Shown here: positions 50,501 through 63,332 of the stretch, piece by piece
Position numbering within the stretch: position 1 is the stretch's first letter
Layout of the letters: the number at the start of each line of letters is the position of its first letter
From: Coprinellus micaceus
Lineage: Eukaryota; Basidiomycota; Agaricomycetes; Agaricales; Psathyrellaceae
Direction: 5' to 3'
DNA: 64,000 nt
NCBI GenBank assembly: GCA_951394405.1
Contig: OX596343.1
Location: 124,001 to 188,000, forward strand
Program-made: the position numbers and the translations under genes
The notes under the pieces: model-generated
Told to the model about the DNA's origin: nothing
Databases searched by the model: none
Seen by the model: the letters and a program-made list of their open reading frames with translations, nothing else

Positions 50501-51607
50501 CCAACCGCTGTAAAGAAATGGCTCCAGCGAGGTCTTGAATTTCACCAACATGATCGAAACGGAGCCATAGAAGTCCGCTAAGGAACATGAGCATTGCCTC
50601 CCGCCATTCCTGGTCCTCAGGAGTGATGCTCATCGCCGCCTGTTGGACTAAGATGGCTTCGTCGAGATCAACCAAATTGCCTGTGACACGAAAGTGACGG
50701 GATAAACAATCAGCGAGGCCATTGAGCAGACAAGGCCGCCATTCATGATCACTGGGACAGAGATTCACCGCCCGCCTTAGGCTGTCAACTGCTTTATTGA
50801 GGCGGGCTGGGCTTCTCGTTTTTTGGAAGGCCTTGAAAGAATTGACCCCAATGAGAGCAGCATTTAGATATGCGAGATCTGTATACGTATATGATTCAGT
50901 AAAATCGTGATTTATGAAAGGATGGCCCACCTTCTACTAGCAGATCATGTTCCAGTACGATACCAAGCATCCCAGACATGGTCAGACGGACGCGAGTGTC
51001 GCACACTTGCATATCTTTGCGGTGTCCTACTCGTATCCGTCAGCATACCGTCTTCGGTTCCCAGACATGCACCAAATCTCTTACTATCATCGAGTCCAGG
51101 ATTTTTAGTACGCATTCTGTCACTGTCTATATACACAGACGAGAAGTCTTCCCCATCCTCGCATTTCACGACACAGTGTATTGGTGTCACTGCATCAGAC
51201 CTTTATCCACGAGTAAATGTGTCGGTCTGAATACAACTCGACACAGACTCACAGCTTGATGAGACCTATCGCTTTCCATCGCCCGGGAGAGGTCTCTATC
51301 AGTCCAAAGCATGTTGCTTCAGCTTGAAATATCCAAATTTGCGTCAAGGTCAAGGATGGCCTGTATTCCTCAGAATTGTCCGTGCGCTCGATGGCAATAT
51401 CTGTAGACCCCGTCAGCTAAGATTGTGATTGCCGTCCTGGAATACTCGTCCATACCCATCCGACAGGTTTCTCTGAAGTGCTGTATCAGCGGAATTACGG
51501 TGTCGCACTGCAAAAGAGTGGAACTCACGCCTCTTCTTGTTGAACTGGTCCAGAGGGACAGCTGTGAACAAGTTAACACGTGCATTCCGCGTCAACCCAA
51601 AAAACAC
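47583..51607 (-). CDS. CHAT-domain protease-like TPR protein, copy B (core exons)
   Basis: Diverged paralogue of gene A with the same exon plan. Minus-strand exons are about 51,607-51,529, 51,400-51,253, 51,200-51,085, 51,029-50,931, 50,878-48,468 and 48,419-47,583. Exon lengths match copy A exactly (116 and 837 bp) or by multiples of three (148 versus 151, 99 versus 90), with equal phases. The TPR exon is 137 codons shorter than in A, so fewer repeats. The CHAT exon keeps HLACHG (His codon 48,012-48,014) and LSAC (Cys codon 47,889-47,891). The TPR exon has no in-frame ATG until codon 100, which shows that the true start lies in the upstream exons. Function as for copy A: a putative cysteine protease with a repeat scaffold for partner binding. 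Confidence 0.88.
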
Positions 51608-52890
51608 ACAGTTCTTGATCCATGGTCCTGGCGCCGTGAAATAGGGAGGTGCGTATCAGAGAGTAGGCTTTCGTAAAGTGTAGATTAGGGGGGTATGACC
51701 AGGTCTCGCCCAGCGTCATTATAAGGAACGTGACGAAGAAAGGTGTTGACGGGCGCTTGGTGCGTGCTGTGAACCATCTGCCCGGAATTACGGCGATGGC
51801 CTCGGAAATGAACGCGGTATCAACGTACACTATGCATACAGCCTTTACTCAGTTTGTATACTTGGCTGACTCAAACACCAATGGTGTGCACCTGGTGTTC
51901 ACCCGACATCATTGCACCGGGCTCGTCCACCCGACCAAAGTGAATTCATTTACGAGCGGAGAGACTCCGAGACAAGTGGCTGAGGAAATGGCTTTTGTGG
52001 CATTAGGGGCAGAAAGTATGACCAGGAATAGCGAACACGACCGAGAGCATGTCCCGAAAAACGCGAAGGCAACTCCAACTATGTCCCAGGGTCATGTTCT
52101 CCACATCGACACTTTGTCGTACGGGTCCTTCGATCTGCCCGTGAATCTACACCGGAGGTCAAGGCTCGAACCAGGGAAGCACTCCAGTGTCCACGCACAC
52201 ATATGAGGCCGCGTGCGGGGAAACCGGCCTGACCGTTCACCCCAAGAGTCTTCCGGGGAGTGACACAACGACAAGAGCGTGAGCATGAGCATGAGGCGCT
52301 TGTTTGTCAGGAGATGGAGGTCAATCAACCTTGCAACAGAGGGAGGAATTAATCATCTGACGCGTAGACCACAGCAAAGCACAGCATGCCCACAACGTTC
52401 GCCTGTATGCCACTGCAACCTGGCCTTTTATCGATGTTTACAGTCTACCATGCTGTGTGGTTTCGCCTTTCAAACGCCGTGTCGGCCGTGGTATCGAAAG
52501 TGTTCCCGCGAAAGATCGCCGCAGTGTCAGAACCTACCCCTATAGTGCTCGCATATCATCCAATACTTACCCAGTGGATCCAAATATCCGATCCCATACA
52601 GCATAGGAGTTCGCCTTGGAGGGTTGCGCCCGTGCGATCGGGGCATGGTGTGAAGTCCTGTGGCGCTGACTTCAACTGTCTGGAATCAGGGAGGGTTGGT
52701 CACCTTGGACGTCGTACAGCACCAAGGGCTTAGTGTTCTCAGCACGCACGGCGAGATCCGACGAGGAGGACCCCACGGCGCTAGGAGCATCATGGAGGAG
52801 AACAAGGAGGAGGCAATTTGGGGACAGATTACACCTCCCAAAGGCAGTGCGATAAGATAAGATGGTGACCTGTGGGACATCGCAGCCATT
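51608..52890 (-). other. Probable further 5' exons of CHAT gene B
   Basis: Conserved with 5,500-7,940. Matching minus-strand frames include DTAFISEAIAV (51,780-51,825), GVAFAFFGTC (near 52,060), ECFPGSSLDL (near 52,170) and AVGSSSS (near 52,770). The first of these would need a GC donor (GCAGAT) where copy A has GTAAAT. Candidate start ATGs are at 52,880 and 52,889. A GATAAGATAAGAT run lies at 52,852-52,864. Confidence 0.45.
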
Positions 52891-53908
52891 CCCGGATGGA
52901 CGGCATCAACGGCACAGTGGTTCAACCTCAGATAGGGGGTTGACATCACCGTCTCTTACACTCGCCTTCCACCTTTGGCCGGCTGGCGCTTATGAGCTAC
53001 TGGCGTCTGCTTTCTCGTCCTGCGGTTTATTTGGTTTTTTGCGCCATGCTTGTCGGTCGACGAGTAGATGGTTCTTGCCTTTGTGTGGACAACGACGGGA
53101 ACCACGACGAAGCCGATATGGACTTCTCGTAGGCCACACTGCAGTCGGACAGCCTGAAAGGCACACGTGATGGGCATTCCAGAAGACTCCGCAACCCCAG
53201 TTCTCGGGCGACGCACAGTTGGAAGATGAACGATTTCAACATCACGGAAATCGTGGGTCGCCGGTTTTCTGCGGCGCATGAGGTCATGAGGTAGATGTCC
53301 GAGCAACATTATCTGATAGTGAACACTGATTGCCTTGGGTGATCACCTAACTGGAAGCCCTGTTGCTCTGGCCAAAACCCTAAGGTAGATGGGAAAATGA
53401 CATGGGTTTGTAGGCTCAAGACCATCCCGTTACCAACCCTTCCCGGTCGCGTGCCAATTGGCAGGGACTATCACAAAGACCCTGACTGAACTGGATCGTC
53501 AAGACTCGTGTGAGCTTACAAGGGCCTCGCCAGACTACGATCTTGCGATGATAAGATTGCGATACCCAAACGGAAGCCGTGTTGCTCTGATTAGTACTCT
53601 CAGGCTGACGGCAAGATGACAGGGGCTTGTAAGCTGATGGCCAATCTATTGCCATCACCCCCAAGTCGCGGGTTGTGTCCCGAGGGTTATCGGAGGGTCC
53701 CTGGCTGGACTAGATTTCCAAGGTGGGAGGAACCCTACAATGCCTTGCCAGACTACGATCACATCTTGGCCTGCCTCTACCACAAAGGCCCCCATAGTGT
53801 GTGAGTGTTGCAAACCAAAGGTATAAGAATCAGTACCAGGTAATTCTATTGGTTTACGAACGTAGTAGGTAGAAGCAGTGAATTGAACCCTGAGGAAGCC
53901 AAAGCTAG
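52891..53908. repeat. Spacer with a diverged tandem duplication
   Basis: From about 53,322 to 53,775 two units of roughly 225-230 bp follow each other. Each contains, in order, GCCCTGTTGCTCTG or GCCGTGTTGCTCTG, a GATGAC/AATGACATGGG block, and a CCTTGCCAGACTACGATC or CCTCGCCAGACTACGATC end. No gene is seen. Confidence 0.55.
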
Positions 53909-56900
53909 TTATTCATCCTCTCCCTCGTCGTCGGCATCCTGGATATCGGACTCAAAGTCCGAATCGTCACCTGCCCAGTCTTCCCCTGTTACGTCTAGTT
54001 CCTGGTCCTCCAAGTTTTCGAGTGTATCCTCTGGGCTGTCACCTTCAGACTCCCCATCGCTTTCATCTTCCTCAGTGGGGACCATGCTTGCGTCCACACT
54101 CTGGTTGTGTTCTTGCCCACCGTCGTCTGAGCAGTCACTTCCACTGCAGTCTTCCATGTCACCGCCTTGCTCGAACAAGGGAGATGTGGCGATTTCAGCG
54201 GATTCCGATGCCGTTGGAGCATCATCATGGCTGTATTCATGCCCGATTCCAAGGCCCCAGTAATATCGCATTAGCATATCCCTGTCGACAAACCTAAGGG
54301 CGAGCCATCGCCGCGAAATGTAAGTTTGGAATATTGGTTCACCAGGAGCGACGCAACTCACCTGTTGACAAAGTATTCTTCCCAATCATCACTGTCCCGG
54401 GCAAGGTTTGAGGCAATGCGCCCGGAGTCGTCGTCAGAGCCATAAGTTTGACCGAGGGAGTACCACGGTACGATATGCGAAGCACGGAGGACGTGGGTTG
54501 GGTCTAAAAATCCGACACTGCCCACCTCCGAGACCGGGGGGAGCTGTACCCGATCCAGGCACCCCTCCGACGCTGAACCTTCACAGAACTCGAACCAACG
54601 AACAAAGAGGAAATCGAAACGCCGTTGGCGGAGATCTGCTGCGCCGCGACCCCTGTACATCACATTTGTATGATAGATGCCCAGAACGCGAGCGTAGACA
54701 AAGCGATGGGGAGTAGATGAGTCCTCTTCGTCATCCAGCACTCGTAGGCACATGATGTCCCGCCGTGTGGTCTTGGGGTTTATGATATCCGTCTCCCGTC
54801 GGACGTCATAAGAGGTGTAGTTAATATGGAAGAGAGGGTGCTGGTAGAGGCGCTCGGAGTGGAAATACACGCTATCAGCGTCTGACTGAGCTTGGGGGTT
54901 ATCGAAGAAGTCGGGAGAGTCGGCAGAGGCATTCAGAGTACGCAGGAGGTGCAACCGAGTGGGATCTTGATTTCCAGTGCTTCGAGCATTTTCGAGTTCG
55001 ACTTCCTCGAGAAGCATGCTATAAACGCGCGGAAGCAAGTGCCGCCGGAGATTGGAGTAAAAGCCCTTCAGATGGGACTGTCAGCACACGAACAAAGGAC
55101 AGGGGTTGGCATGGAGTTAAGGCAGACCTTGGTAGCGGGGTCATCGCGCTTTTTTTGTAAGAACGTGGGGAGGTTGACTGGATTATTTTGAGACTTCCCG
55201 ATGAAGTAAGGAAACTGGGACGCTTCATCGTCTACATAGCACTCTGCAGGGTCGGGAAGGAGCTGTTTGCGCAGCTTTCGAATTCGAGCTTGCCTTGTCT
55301 CGATACGTGAGATCTGTCGGCTGACGTTCCTCTTGCTTGTCCTCTTATAATGCCTTTTCCCGTAGCGATGGAATGATTCGGGCTGTGATGCGAGAGAGAC
55401 TTAGAGGCTATGGGGGCAGCGGAAATTGGCTGAACAACTTACGGTTTGAGAAGAGTAGGAATCCGTTGTTCCAAACATCTTGATTGTCGGGACGATGTCG
55501 CCCAAAGAGTGGAACTTATATGTACTAAGATTTAGTGTTTTCCCTTTGCGTGAGTCTGGTAGGCAAAAATCGAGGTGAGTGTCAGTCGTTTGTGACGGAG
55601 GTATACACAACGTACCACTCGCTTCTTCGGATTCTTCACTTGCCACCGGCTTACCCGAAGATGCCTTACGCCGCTTTCCTGAAACATGGCGACGTTCAGT
55701 GCGAGCTTCTCGCCTCTTGCGTGCTTGATACTCCCGAGCTAGCTCCTTTGTGTCAAACTTGGTGCATGTGTTCTTCACGAACGCCCTCAGTTGGTCTCCT
55801 AACTTCGTTGTGAGGGTATCGAGCTTTGCGACTGTATGATCAGTGTGTAGTCGAAGCTTTGCCAGTCCGTGAAACTGAGCGAGTGTGAACAAAAGCTCTG
55901 TCACGGTTTTATTGTGCGGGGATGGTAGAAGGTCCTCAAAAGCGGGTATCGCGCACTAGAGCGAGTGGTGGGCTTTTAGTGAGTGTAGGGTAACTCTAGA
56001 AGACATTGAAACGAACCTGTAGGAGGTCCTCGAAATCCCGGGCAGCAAGCTGCTTCATCTCGCTCACATTGTTAACAAAACGGCGGATCGTATCTTTTCC
56101 GAAGGTCGGCATACTTCGATAGCTAGGGGAATCTTCAGAGAGCGCCCGAGAACGACCCAGTGAGAAGAACTCACCGCTTGTCTAACACGTTCACGTGCCC
56201 TTTATCGGTTGCCTGAAGGAGGCGAAGGAGTTGGATAAAAATGGCTTTCCAGACGCCCAGCTCGAACTCGTGCATGAAATCGACAACAAGCATCCGGAAA
56301 AGGTCAAAACCATGTGCAGATAGTTTGTGGGAGAAGCCGTTCTGAAAAAATTCGAGTCAGTGAAAGGTTGTGACGGACGCAAAGGCCCAATAAACTCACT
56401 TCGCTTGGAACCATGGAACCTTCAGACAGTTTTGCCTCAACAGCATCGGCCGTGACGGCATATTTCTTTTCATAGATGAATGCACGGGCCTCAGAAACGA
56501 CCTTCCGGCAAGCATCATCGTCGTGGCGAGCCAGGCGCTCCCGGTTATGCCGGTCTCGCTTTTGGCCCATTGCCTGAACATTTTTCATGGGAATAGTACA
56601 CCGTGGGCAGGGGAAGAGACCCAGATTTTTGATACTGGCGAGAAGGATCCTATATCAGATGGTTAGCGTTGGTGTTGAAAACAGGTCAAGGGGGAATCCA
56701 CCGACTTCTCGGGGTAGTCAGCAGAATAGATAAATATTCGGGGATAAAACCGACGCTGTATCCCATCATAGCACGTTACCAGGATTCCATGGCAGTAGGC
56801 CTCAATGAATTCGTCATCGAGAATGAGCTTCCATTGTTCCTGGAATAATTCCCGATGGCAGTGGGTTATGAGTGCCGCTGCGACCGTCTCTTTTCCAGAT

Positions 56901-58706
56901 AGTCCGATCACGAAGTCCTTGAAACGATCAGGTAGCTGAAAGAACGGCGTTGAGAAGCAGTCGCGCCCGTAAAATGGCAAATGCCTCACCTTTTCAAAGT
57001 ATGCGATTGTTTCGAACAGCTTCTCCGATGGCTTTGAACGACGATATTTCGAGTCGTTCGCATAGCACATGTAGAGCGGCCAGAGCTTCGCAGTACCAAA
57101 TGATGCGAGCATCGTCGCATCCGAAGCAAACATCAACCCAATGATGTGCCGCGGGTGCTTACAATCGGGTTCCAGGGGGGATGCCTAGACGCGTAGTCAG
57201 CTTCCTTGCATGCTATCGTATCCTAGATAAATAGCATACCTGCAGATCCTCGTAAGCCTGAATAAATGCCGGCGAGTTATACAATTCGCCATACACTCGG
57301 GTGTCTGCTTTCCCCTCCCCCGGCTTCCAGCGTAGTTCGTGACCAAGGGTATGGAAGTACTCTCTTCCTTCGGACGACTCTAACTTCGCTCTGATGACGG
57401 GGACGAGATGTCGATGGTGGAAGCCAGGAACGGCGAACTCGTGTGACCCCGAATTTTGAAGTCCTTTTCGAATGGGAACGTTGATCGTAATGGTGCTTGA
57501 GTTCCAGGATATGTCGCGGTCTTCATCGCCTTCTTCGAGGTGTATATCAACCTCTCCATTTCCTAGTGCAGATCCAGCCAGGCGTCGATCAATTTCGGTC
57601 CAATTTGCTTCGCGGATGTCCGAAGGTTTGAAATCGTCGCTCCCCACGATGGAAAGGAGGTCCTGGAAAGACTGAGCACTCTTTCCGCTGCCGTCGGACC
57701 AGTACCACTCGCCCAAGCGGAAGCTACTCATATTTGGGAAGGGATGTAGGTCGACACCTTGTGATGAATTGGGGAGGGGGTCAACAGGGGTCGACGGCTT
57801 CTCTCTGAGGTCTACAGGGATGGTTGAATTGTCGGGGTCATGGGGAGTATCCCTCGAATCTGAGTGGTAGATCTTGTATAGACCGAATGAGTTTGGGTCA
57901 GTCTTGATGGTCACAAGGGTAACGGGGGTTGGAGGGGCGGAGGGGATGGCCTTTGCAGGTGCATCGTGCGGGATGCTATTGGATTCTCCAGAGGGGAGCG
58001 GCTGCGTCGGGGGGGAGATACTGGTAGGAAGCGTTGAAGAAGGCAGGCAGTTGCGGTTGGGTTGCACTTTGTGAGAGAGTTTTTTATTTTTGGTTCGACA
58101 ACCCTTTCCAAGCTCGAAGCTTGGACTCGAAGAGCGCGCATTGGCGAGATGAGAAGCCGCGACACCCTAATAGTGTTGCATTGAGTAAAGGCGGCACATA
58201 CAAAACATTCCTGGGCCGTCCTTACCTGAACATCACCGGGGTTAGAATGGTCGCCATTGGCATTGGCCAGTATCCCGCCACAGGCACCGGATCCTTCGGG
58301 TCGATCCATCTGGAAACAGATAGCAATAAGGGTGGGTAATAAAAGTATGGTGGATGGATCGTACCATTGGGTCTGTTTGAGAACCCCTGGTGGTCGTACT
58401 GCTGGACGGGCGAGTAACAACATCCACATCCAGGTTGGCGTCATCGAGCCATGCGCACTTCCTTTTCCTCCTTCTACCCTCTGCCACCTCTGATGGAGGT
58501 TGTCCTTCATCGCCGTTTCTAGTGCTCCCACCACGCCTTTCCCGAGCCTCCTTCAAAGTCTTCCCGAGCCTCTCCCTCATCTCCTTGCAGTTGCCGACAT
58601 GCAATGCATAGCTATTAGGCTGCATGTACGTCTTGCCACAGACGCATTTCTGCGACCATGGCTGATTTGGGTGATCAGGATGGAAAGGCGTTGGATCGTC
58701 AAGCAT
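53909..58706 (-). CDS. Plavaka-type DDE transposase gene
   Basis: Minus strand, ATG at 58,706, stop TAA at 53,909-53,911, many short introns. N-terminal zinc-binding region CVCGKTYMQPNSYALHVGNC, then a low-complexity linker. Next come the Plavaka hallmarks: SSFRLGEWYWSDGSGKS (about 57,700), YGELYNSPAF, MFASDATMLASFGTAKLWPL (about 57,110), NDSKYRRSKPS, LDDEFIEAYCHGI and RRFYPRIFIYSADYPEK. Downstream are FRMLVVDFMHEFELGVWKA (about 56,270), a basic Arg-rich segment, FGFLDP-type blocks (VGFLDPTHVLRASHIVPW) and FVDRDMLMRYYWGLGIGH before an acidic tail. Every exon I read is open, so the gene looks intact. This superfamily is abundant in Agaricomycetes. The element's own ends were not found. Confidence 0.85.
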
Positions 58707-60119
58707 TCGACCCCGAGGACAGCTAGCTTGGTGTCGGAGAAAGCCTTCGCGGGGTGCTGTTGTGTCGAGCGGACTGTGTCACTGGCTATGATGGGTTCTG
58801 GGCTGTTGGGGTCATTAGTGTTAGGACCCACGCAGCACGAACGGCAACTCCGGATCAGAGGTATCGGGAGTGACATGAGAGCTTTGCATGATGCACCCGA
58901 GGCGGCATCGTTGGGGCCACCTAGATGGGCTGTAGACGGTGGTTAGTACAGCGGTCATGCCATAGCCGTCTTTGAGACCACAACCTAGGGCTTGGGTTCA
59001 GCAAGTAAACAATCGGGGTATGATTCGGGGGCCAAGCTCAACGTCATCTTTCGATGATACATACATCCCGGCTGCAGGTGGCGAGCTTCAAAACGGAGAA
59101 GAGGAGTCAGTCTGTATTCGGAAGGCAGTTGTAGAAAGCCTCGGCATAACACCCCCCCAGCTGGCTGCGAACGATAGTCAGCGATAGCACATGTTGGAAA
59201 ATACGCACCAGGGAGGTCAGTCCACGCGGTCGGTCTTGCTCTGCCTGGCCCGAGTATGGGGGAGAAGATAACAACGGTTTGAGAACACATAAAAGTAGTT
59301 GAAACAATACAGGAGGGAATCGTTGTAATGCAGCACATTGCCGAGTATTACACCGACCGGATGAGCCCTGCTACGCGTGCTCTCACGTCGGGCTCCCAAA
59401 GAACCAGCGTCTGGTGAAGGATCGAATACATGGGCGGTAACATGGGCGGTTGATCAGGTAGCTAGACGGCAAGTTGTTGGGGTTTGCTGAGCCAAGGCGG
59501 GAGGTTGTGGTTCTGCGCGAGCCTGTCATCGGTTCACTGGATGAGAACAAGACGACGTACTTGCTGCCCATTGTCGTTTCCCTCACTAATCTTCCCTGAC
59601 CCTCTACCCTTGGAGTATTTGTGGCTTTAATTCACCCTACAGCGATCTCGAGGGAATATTGGCGCGTACAACGGAGGCGAAGTGATTGTTGAAGCTCTCG
59701 AGCTTACGGTGATGGTGGTAGCGGAAAGAAGAGAACTGATGGCGACCATGGGCTGTGCTAATGCCTTGATCAGCTCGACGAAGTCCTCAAGCAGGAATGA
59801 GGGTGCGGTCGAGTAGCACCACATTGTGGGCTGGGCCAGTTGAGCTTAGGGTTTAAACAAATTTGTTCTCGTTGTCTCGAGTCTCGCGAAAATGACCGTG
59901 TCAGTGAAAAGTCTGAGACCTGTCTTCGGATGGAGTCTGCTTGGCGATGATGGCTACCAGCGGTCCACCGCAACATGCATGGAAGGGGAACGCTCAAAGT
60001 GGGACATTGCAGAAAAACCGCGTTGAGACGTGAAGGCATATTACAAGAGATATAGATATAAAAGAGTGGAAGTCAATCCCCGGCAGTTACAAATCTTTAC
60101 ATCGCCGCCGTGACCTCTG
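58707..60119. other. Intergenic, no gene resolved
   Basis: Short frames occur on both strands (for example a minus-strand frame with APSFLLEDFVELIKALAQP at 59,720-59,815) but have no consistent splicing. It separates two minus-strand genes. Confidence 0.35.
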
Positions 60120-63100
60120 CTAGCCATTGTTGGGAGGTTGATAGAAAGGGGAGGGTGCGAAGGTGCTTTCGTGAAGGAAGGTTGATGTGCCTGGTGCAAC
60201 GGTTCGAAGTTCAGCTGGGATGGCCTGGGAGACGGTGGGGGGGTCTAGACACCAATTAGGCATACCGGAGCACAAGTGAGGGCCGAAAGACTTTACCTCC
60301 GACACCGCATGCGACTTTGTCTTCCTGGGCCCGCTTGGCAGCTTCTTCCATGGCCCGAGATAGAGCGTTGAAAGCAACTGTGCATTTCAGGGAGTTATGA
60401 CGGTCAGTAGGCATCAAATATTATCAGGGGGTCGGCGTACCCTCCCCGAAGTTCTCCTTTGTGAAGCGGGACAAATCGAACAATGTCTCCAGGACGGGTT
60501 CCCTTAAACATGTTGCCAGATGAACATCTTAAGTGGGAATCGATCCGTCAGTTTTAAACCCTCTGACCTTGGGGACGGCGAGGGAACACTCTCACCAGCA
60601 AGCTGGATTGCAGCCGTAAAGAGGTCCGAGACATTTTCAGTGGTGGGGATACACACTGGGTTGCAAATCGTCAGAAGAACCGTTCGCGCAAGTAAACAAA
60701 AGATACTTACAATGCTGGGAGGCCGTGTCCATCGACGATGTTAGCGCTGAAAGCTCATTCATCTTGGCCATCAAAGGTTCGTCAAACTGGGGGGCTGCGT
60801 CCGAGAAGCCGATCGCCTGTGTCTCAGGAATCGAGGAGAGGATGGCAAGGTAGTCGCTGGCCATTGGGTCGTAAATCGTCCATAAAGCACGTGCCCCCGA
60901 CGCTGCCTGTTCAGTAGGGGCGAGCAACCGAGCACCGCGTTGATGATTGTAGAGGGCGAGGTGGCGGATGTCACGGACACCCTCGGGGTTACGGACATCT
61001 GCGAGTGTGTGTATCATAAATTCCTTGCATACCAAGGCTTTGGTCTCCATGAGTTGCATGAGAGTGGGGTCCTGTGCAATCAGCGGTGGTGTGACCTTGT
61101 TACCGTGAACCCAGACACCACCGATTGAAGCCGTCACCTGAATTCGGTGCGTAATTAGTCAACCATTATCACTGGGCAGTGCTTAAGACACGTACCATGG
61201 CTGCAGAGACGGCGGTTAATGGGGCATGCCAAGTCGTGTGTTCAGCTGCTCCAGCAATATATGGGTTCTTCATGTTACAGAAATTGATAACGGCGATGGG
61301 GGATGACTGACACAGTTCAGAGAGGATGTGAGTGCTCAGGGCTCCCACGATGCCATGACGAAGCCGAAAGCATCGTCCAAGTGCGGCGGAGCCGTCCGTG
61401 GCGATGCCCTTACGGAGGATGGGGATGAGGTGGTAGTTATGTTCGGCTGAGGACTAGGGGAAAATAGGGTGGTTAGAGTGGAGCAGGGTTGACAGGGCAG
61501 AAGGGCGTACGTGAACGGTTTCGAGCTCATGAATGAAAGGGCTGAGGTTAAAGCCGTGGAGATTGCGATTTTGAGAAAAACAATGGAGGAAGGACGACGT
61601 AAGAGCTTGGAGAATTGTGTGGATTTTCAGGAGAGGTCCTCCCGTGAGCCAGGCGGTTGCCAAATCCGGGAACCAGCGGTGCACCTGGAACCCTTTAATG
61701 CAGAACCTTAGGCATGAAAAGAGGAAGCGCTGCCACCAGTCAATGCCCTGTGGGTACAACCGATGTTAGACCACAAGTGCATGAGCTCCAACTTGTATAA
61801 GCAGCTCACCTCGACGGCAAGTGTACGGAGGCAGGTTGCATCGTAATATTCTCGGCGCTTCCGGTCAAAGTCTACATGCGGCGTTGAGCAATATATCTCG
61901 ATGCGAGAGATCCAAAGAACTTACAAGATTTCCAGCCCCGGTCTCGGTCTTTCCGAGGCACATACGCAATGTCAATCTGGGAAGTGATGCCCAGGACGAT
62001 GCCGACCTCCGGACAACTAGAGAATGCTTGGATGTGCGCCTCGACGGCGGAGGTGGTCAATCCTTCGCCGGATAGAATCCGTGAGGCAAGGGAGCTGAGA
62101 AGCCAGTCCTTGAAAGTCGAGACAATTGCACGGTTGATGAGGAGCGCCTTTTGCTTCGACGAGCACACTGTAGGCTGGAGAGTGATGACTGAAACAACAT
62201 ACTGCCGTATTTTTATGATCGAGTTATGCATCGAGGTGACACCGAGAATAGATGTAGGGCCAAGCTCAGGCATGACGAAGGTCTTGCTAAGTGTGTTGTC
62301 TGGAGAATCGACGACGAAAGCGTCCACCAAGAGGGAAGTAGCATCGGGATTAGGCCCACCACATGGGGAAGAAGGGGTAGACCCCTCGTCAACCTCTCGG
62401 GCCTTCCCCTTTACATCCGAAGTCGCCCACTCCGTCTCCGCCTTCTTATTGAATGGGTCGGTGACCACGCCGATGTTCAGGGGGTCGTTCAGAGGCCCCG
62501 TTACCATCGACAGGGCGTCGGTCAGAGTAGTGAGCGTGTCACCTCGGAGCCGCATATAATGAACGAAGGGTTTCTTAAGTTGGTAGGACATGTCGGGTGC
62601 CCGACCCAAGTACTGAGAAGCCGTGGACGAAGATCGACCGCGCTGAGGCTATCGTCGGCGAGAAGTGAAAGTCAGCAGGGAAGAACAGTCCAAATTTATA
62701 AAATCAGACGTACGGAAGAGTCCGTCGCATTCTTCCCATGTTGTAGAAGGGTTGCATGGATTTCGTCCCAGTCGACACCGTCCAGGGGATCGTTAGCAAA
62801 CGCAGGCAGCGCACGCTCTGTGTCGCGATTTGCCCCCGATGGAGGGCTGGGCTGTGGGGGAGAGGGGGGAGAAGGAGAGTTGGGAATCGCTGAGCGAAGC
62901 GCCGGGTCTTCGGGTGTCCGTCCACTAGGGAGAGCTGGCTGTCCTACTTGAGAAGATGAGGAGGATGCTGAAACGCCACTCATGGTGACATCGAAGAACG
63001 ATTGTGTGCGAACACGTCCAAGGGTGGGAGTAGGTTCGCGCGGATCCAGGCTAGACCTTGCAATGTCGTCCCCTGTGTCGATCTCCATGTCAAAGGCAGG

Positions 63101-63332
63101 GTCCATGTATTCATGAATATTAGATGGGTAGGTCGAAAATCCCTCGAACCGGCTTGCAGGCAATGCATTTTGGAGGCTCTGGTTGCTAAATGTTAGAACT
63201 CATGATAACAGCAGAATTTTGGCAATATTCCTGCATTACCTCACTCGACCGAAGGTATGCACGAAATCCTTCATTGGAAATTTCCAAGGGATCGCGACAG
63301 AGAGCCTCAGGCACTATGATACCATGAGCATC
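60120..63332 (-). CDS. Multi-exon gene of unknown family
   Basis: The stop TAG is at 60,120-60,122. Well-phased introns join ASQH to LCIPTTENVSDLFTAAIQL, that to EPVLETLFDLSRFTKENFG, then AFNALSRAMEEAAKRAQED, then PPTVSQAIPAELRTVAP. Upstream exons include VWVHGNKVTPPLIAQDPTLM, RCFRLRHGIVGAL, GIDWWQRFLFSCLRFC, the large exon 61,872-62,609 (Ser/Thr-rich with STFKDWLLSSLASRIL), the Pro/Ser-rich exon from 63,170, and an exon at 63,332-63,240 (DAHGIIVPEALCRD). The start was not found; an ATG at 63,552 or further upstream is possible. No signal peptide, membrane span or catalytic motif is obvious. All the exons read are open with clean splice sites, so I judge it a live gene encoding roughly 800-900 residues. 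Confidence 0.65.

Noticed and set aside
54358..55038. A separate gene downstream of the Plavaka transposase
   Set aside because: Its VGFLDPTHVLRASHIVPW and FVNR blocks are the usual C-terminal part of Plavaka proteins and splice into the same gene.
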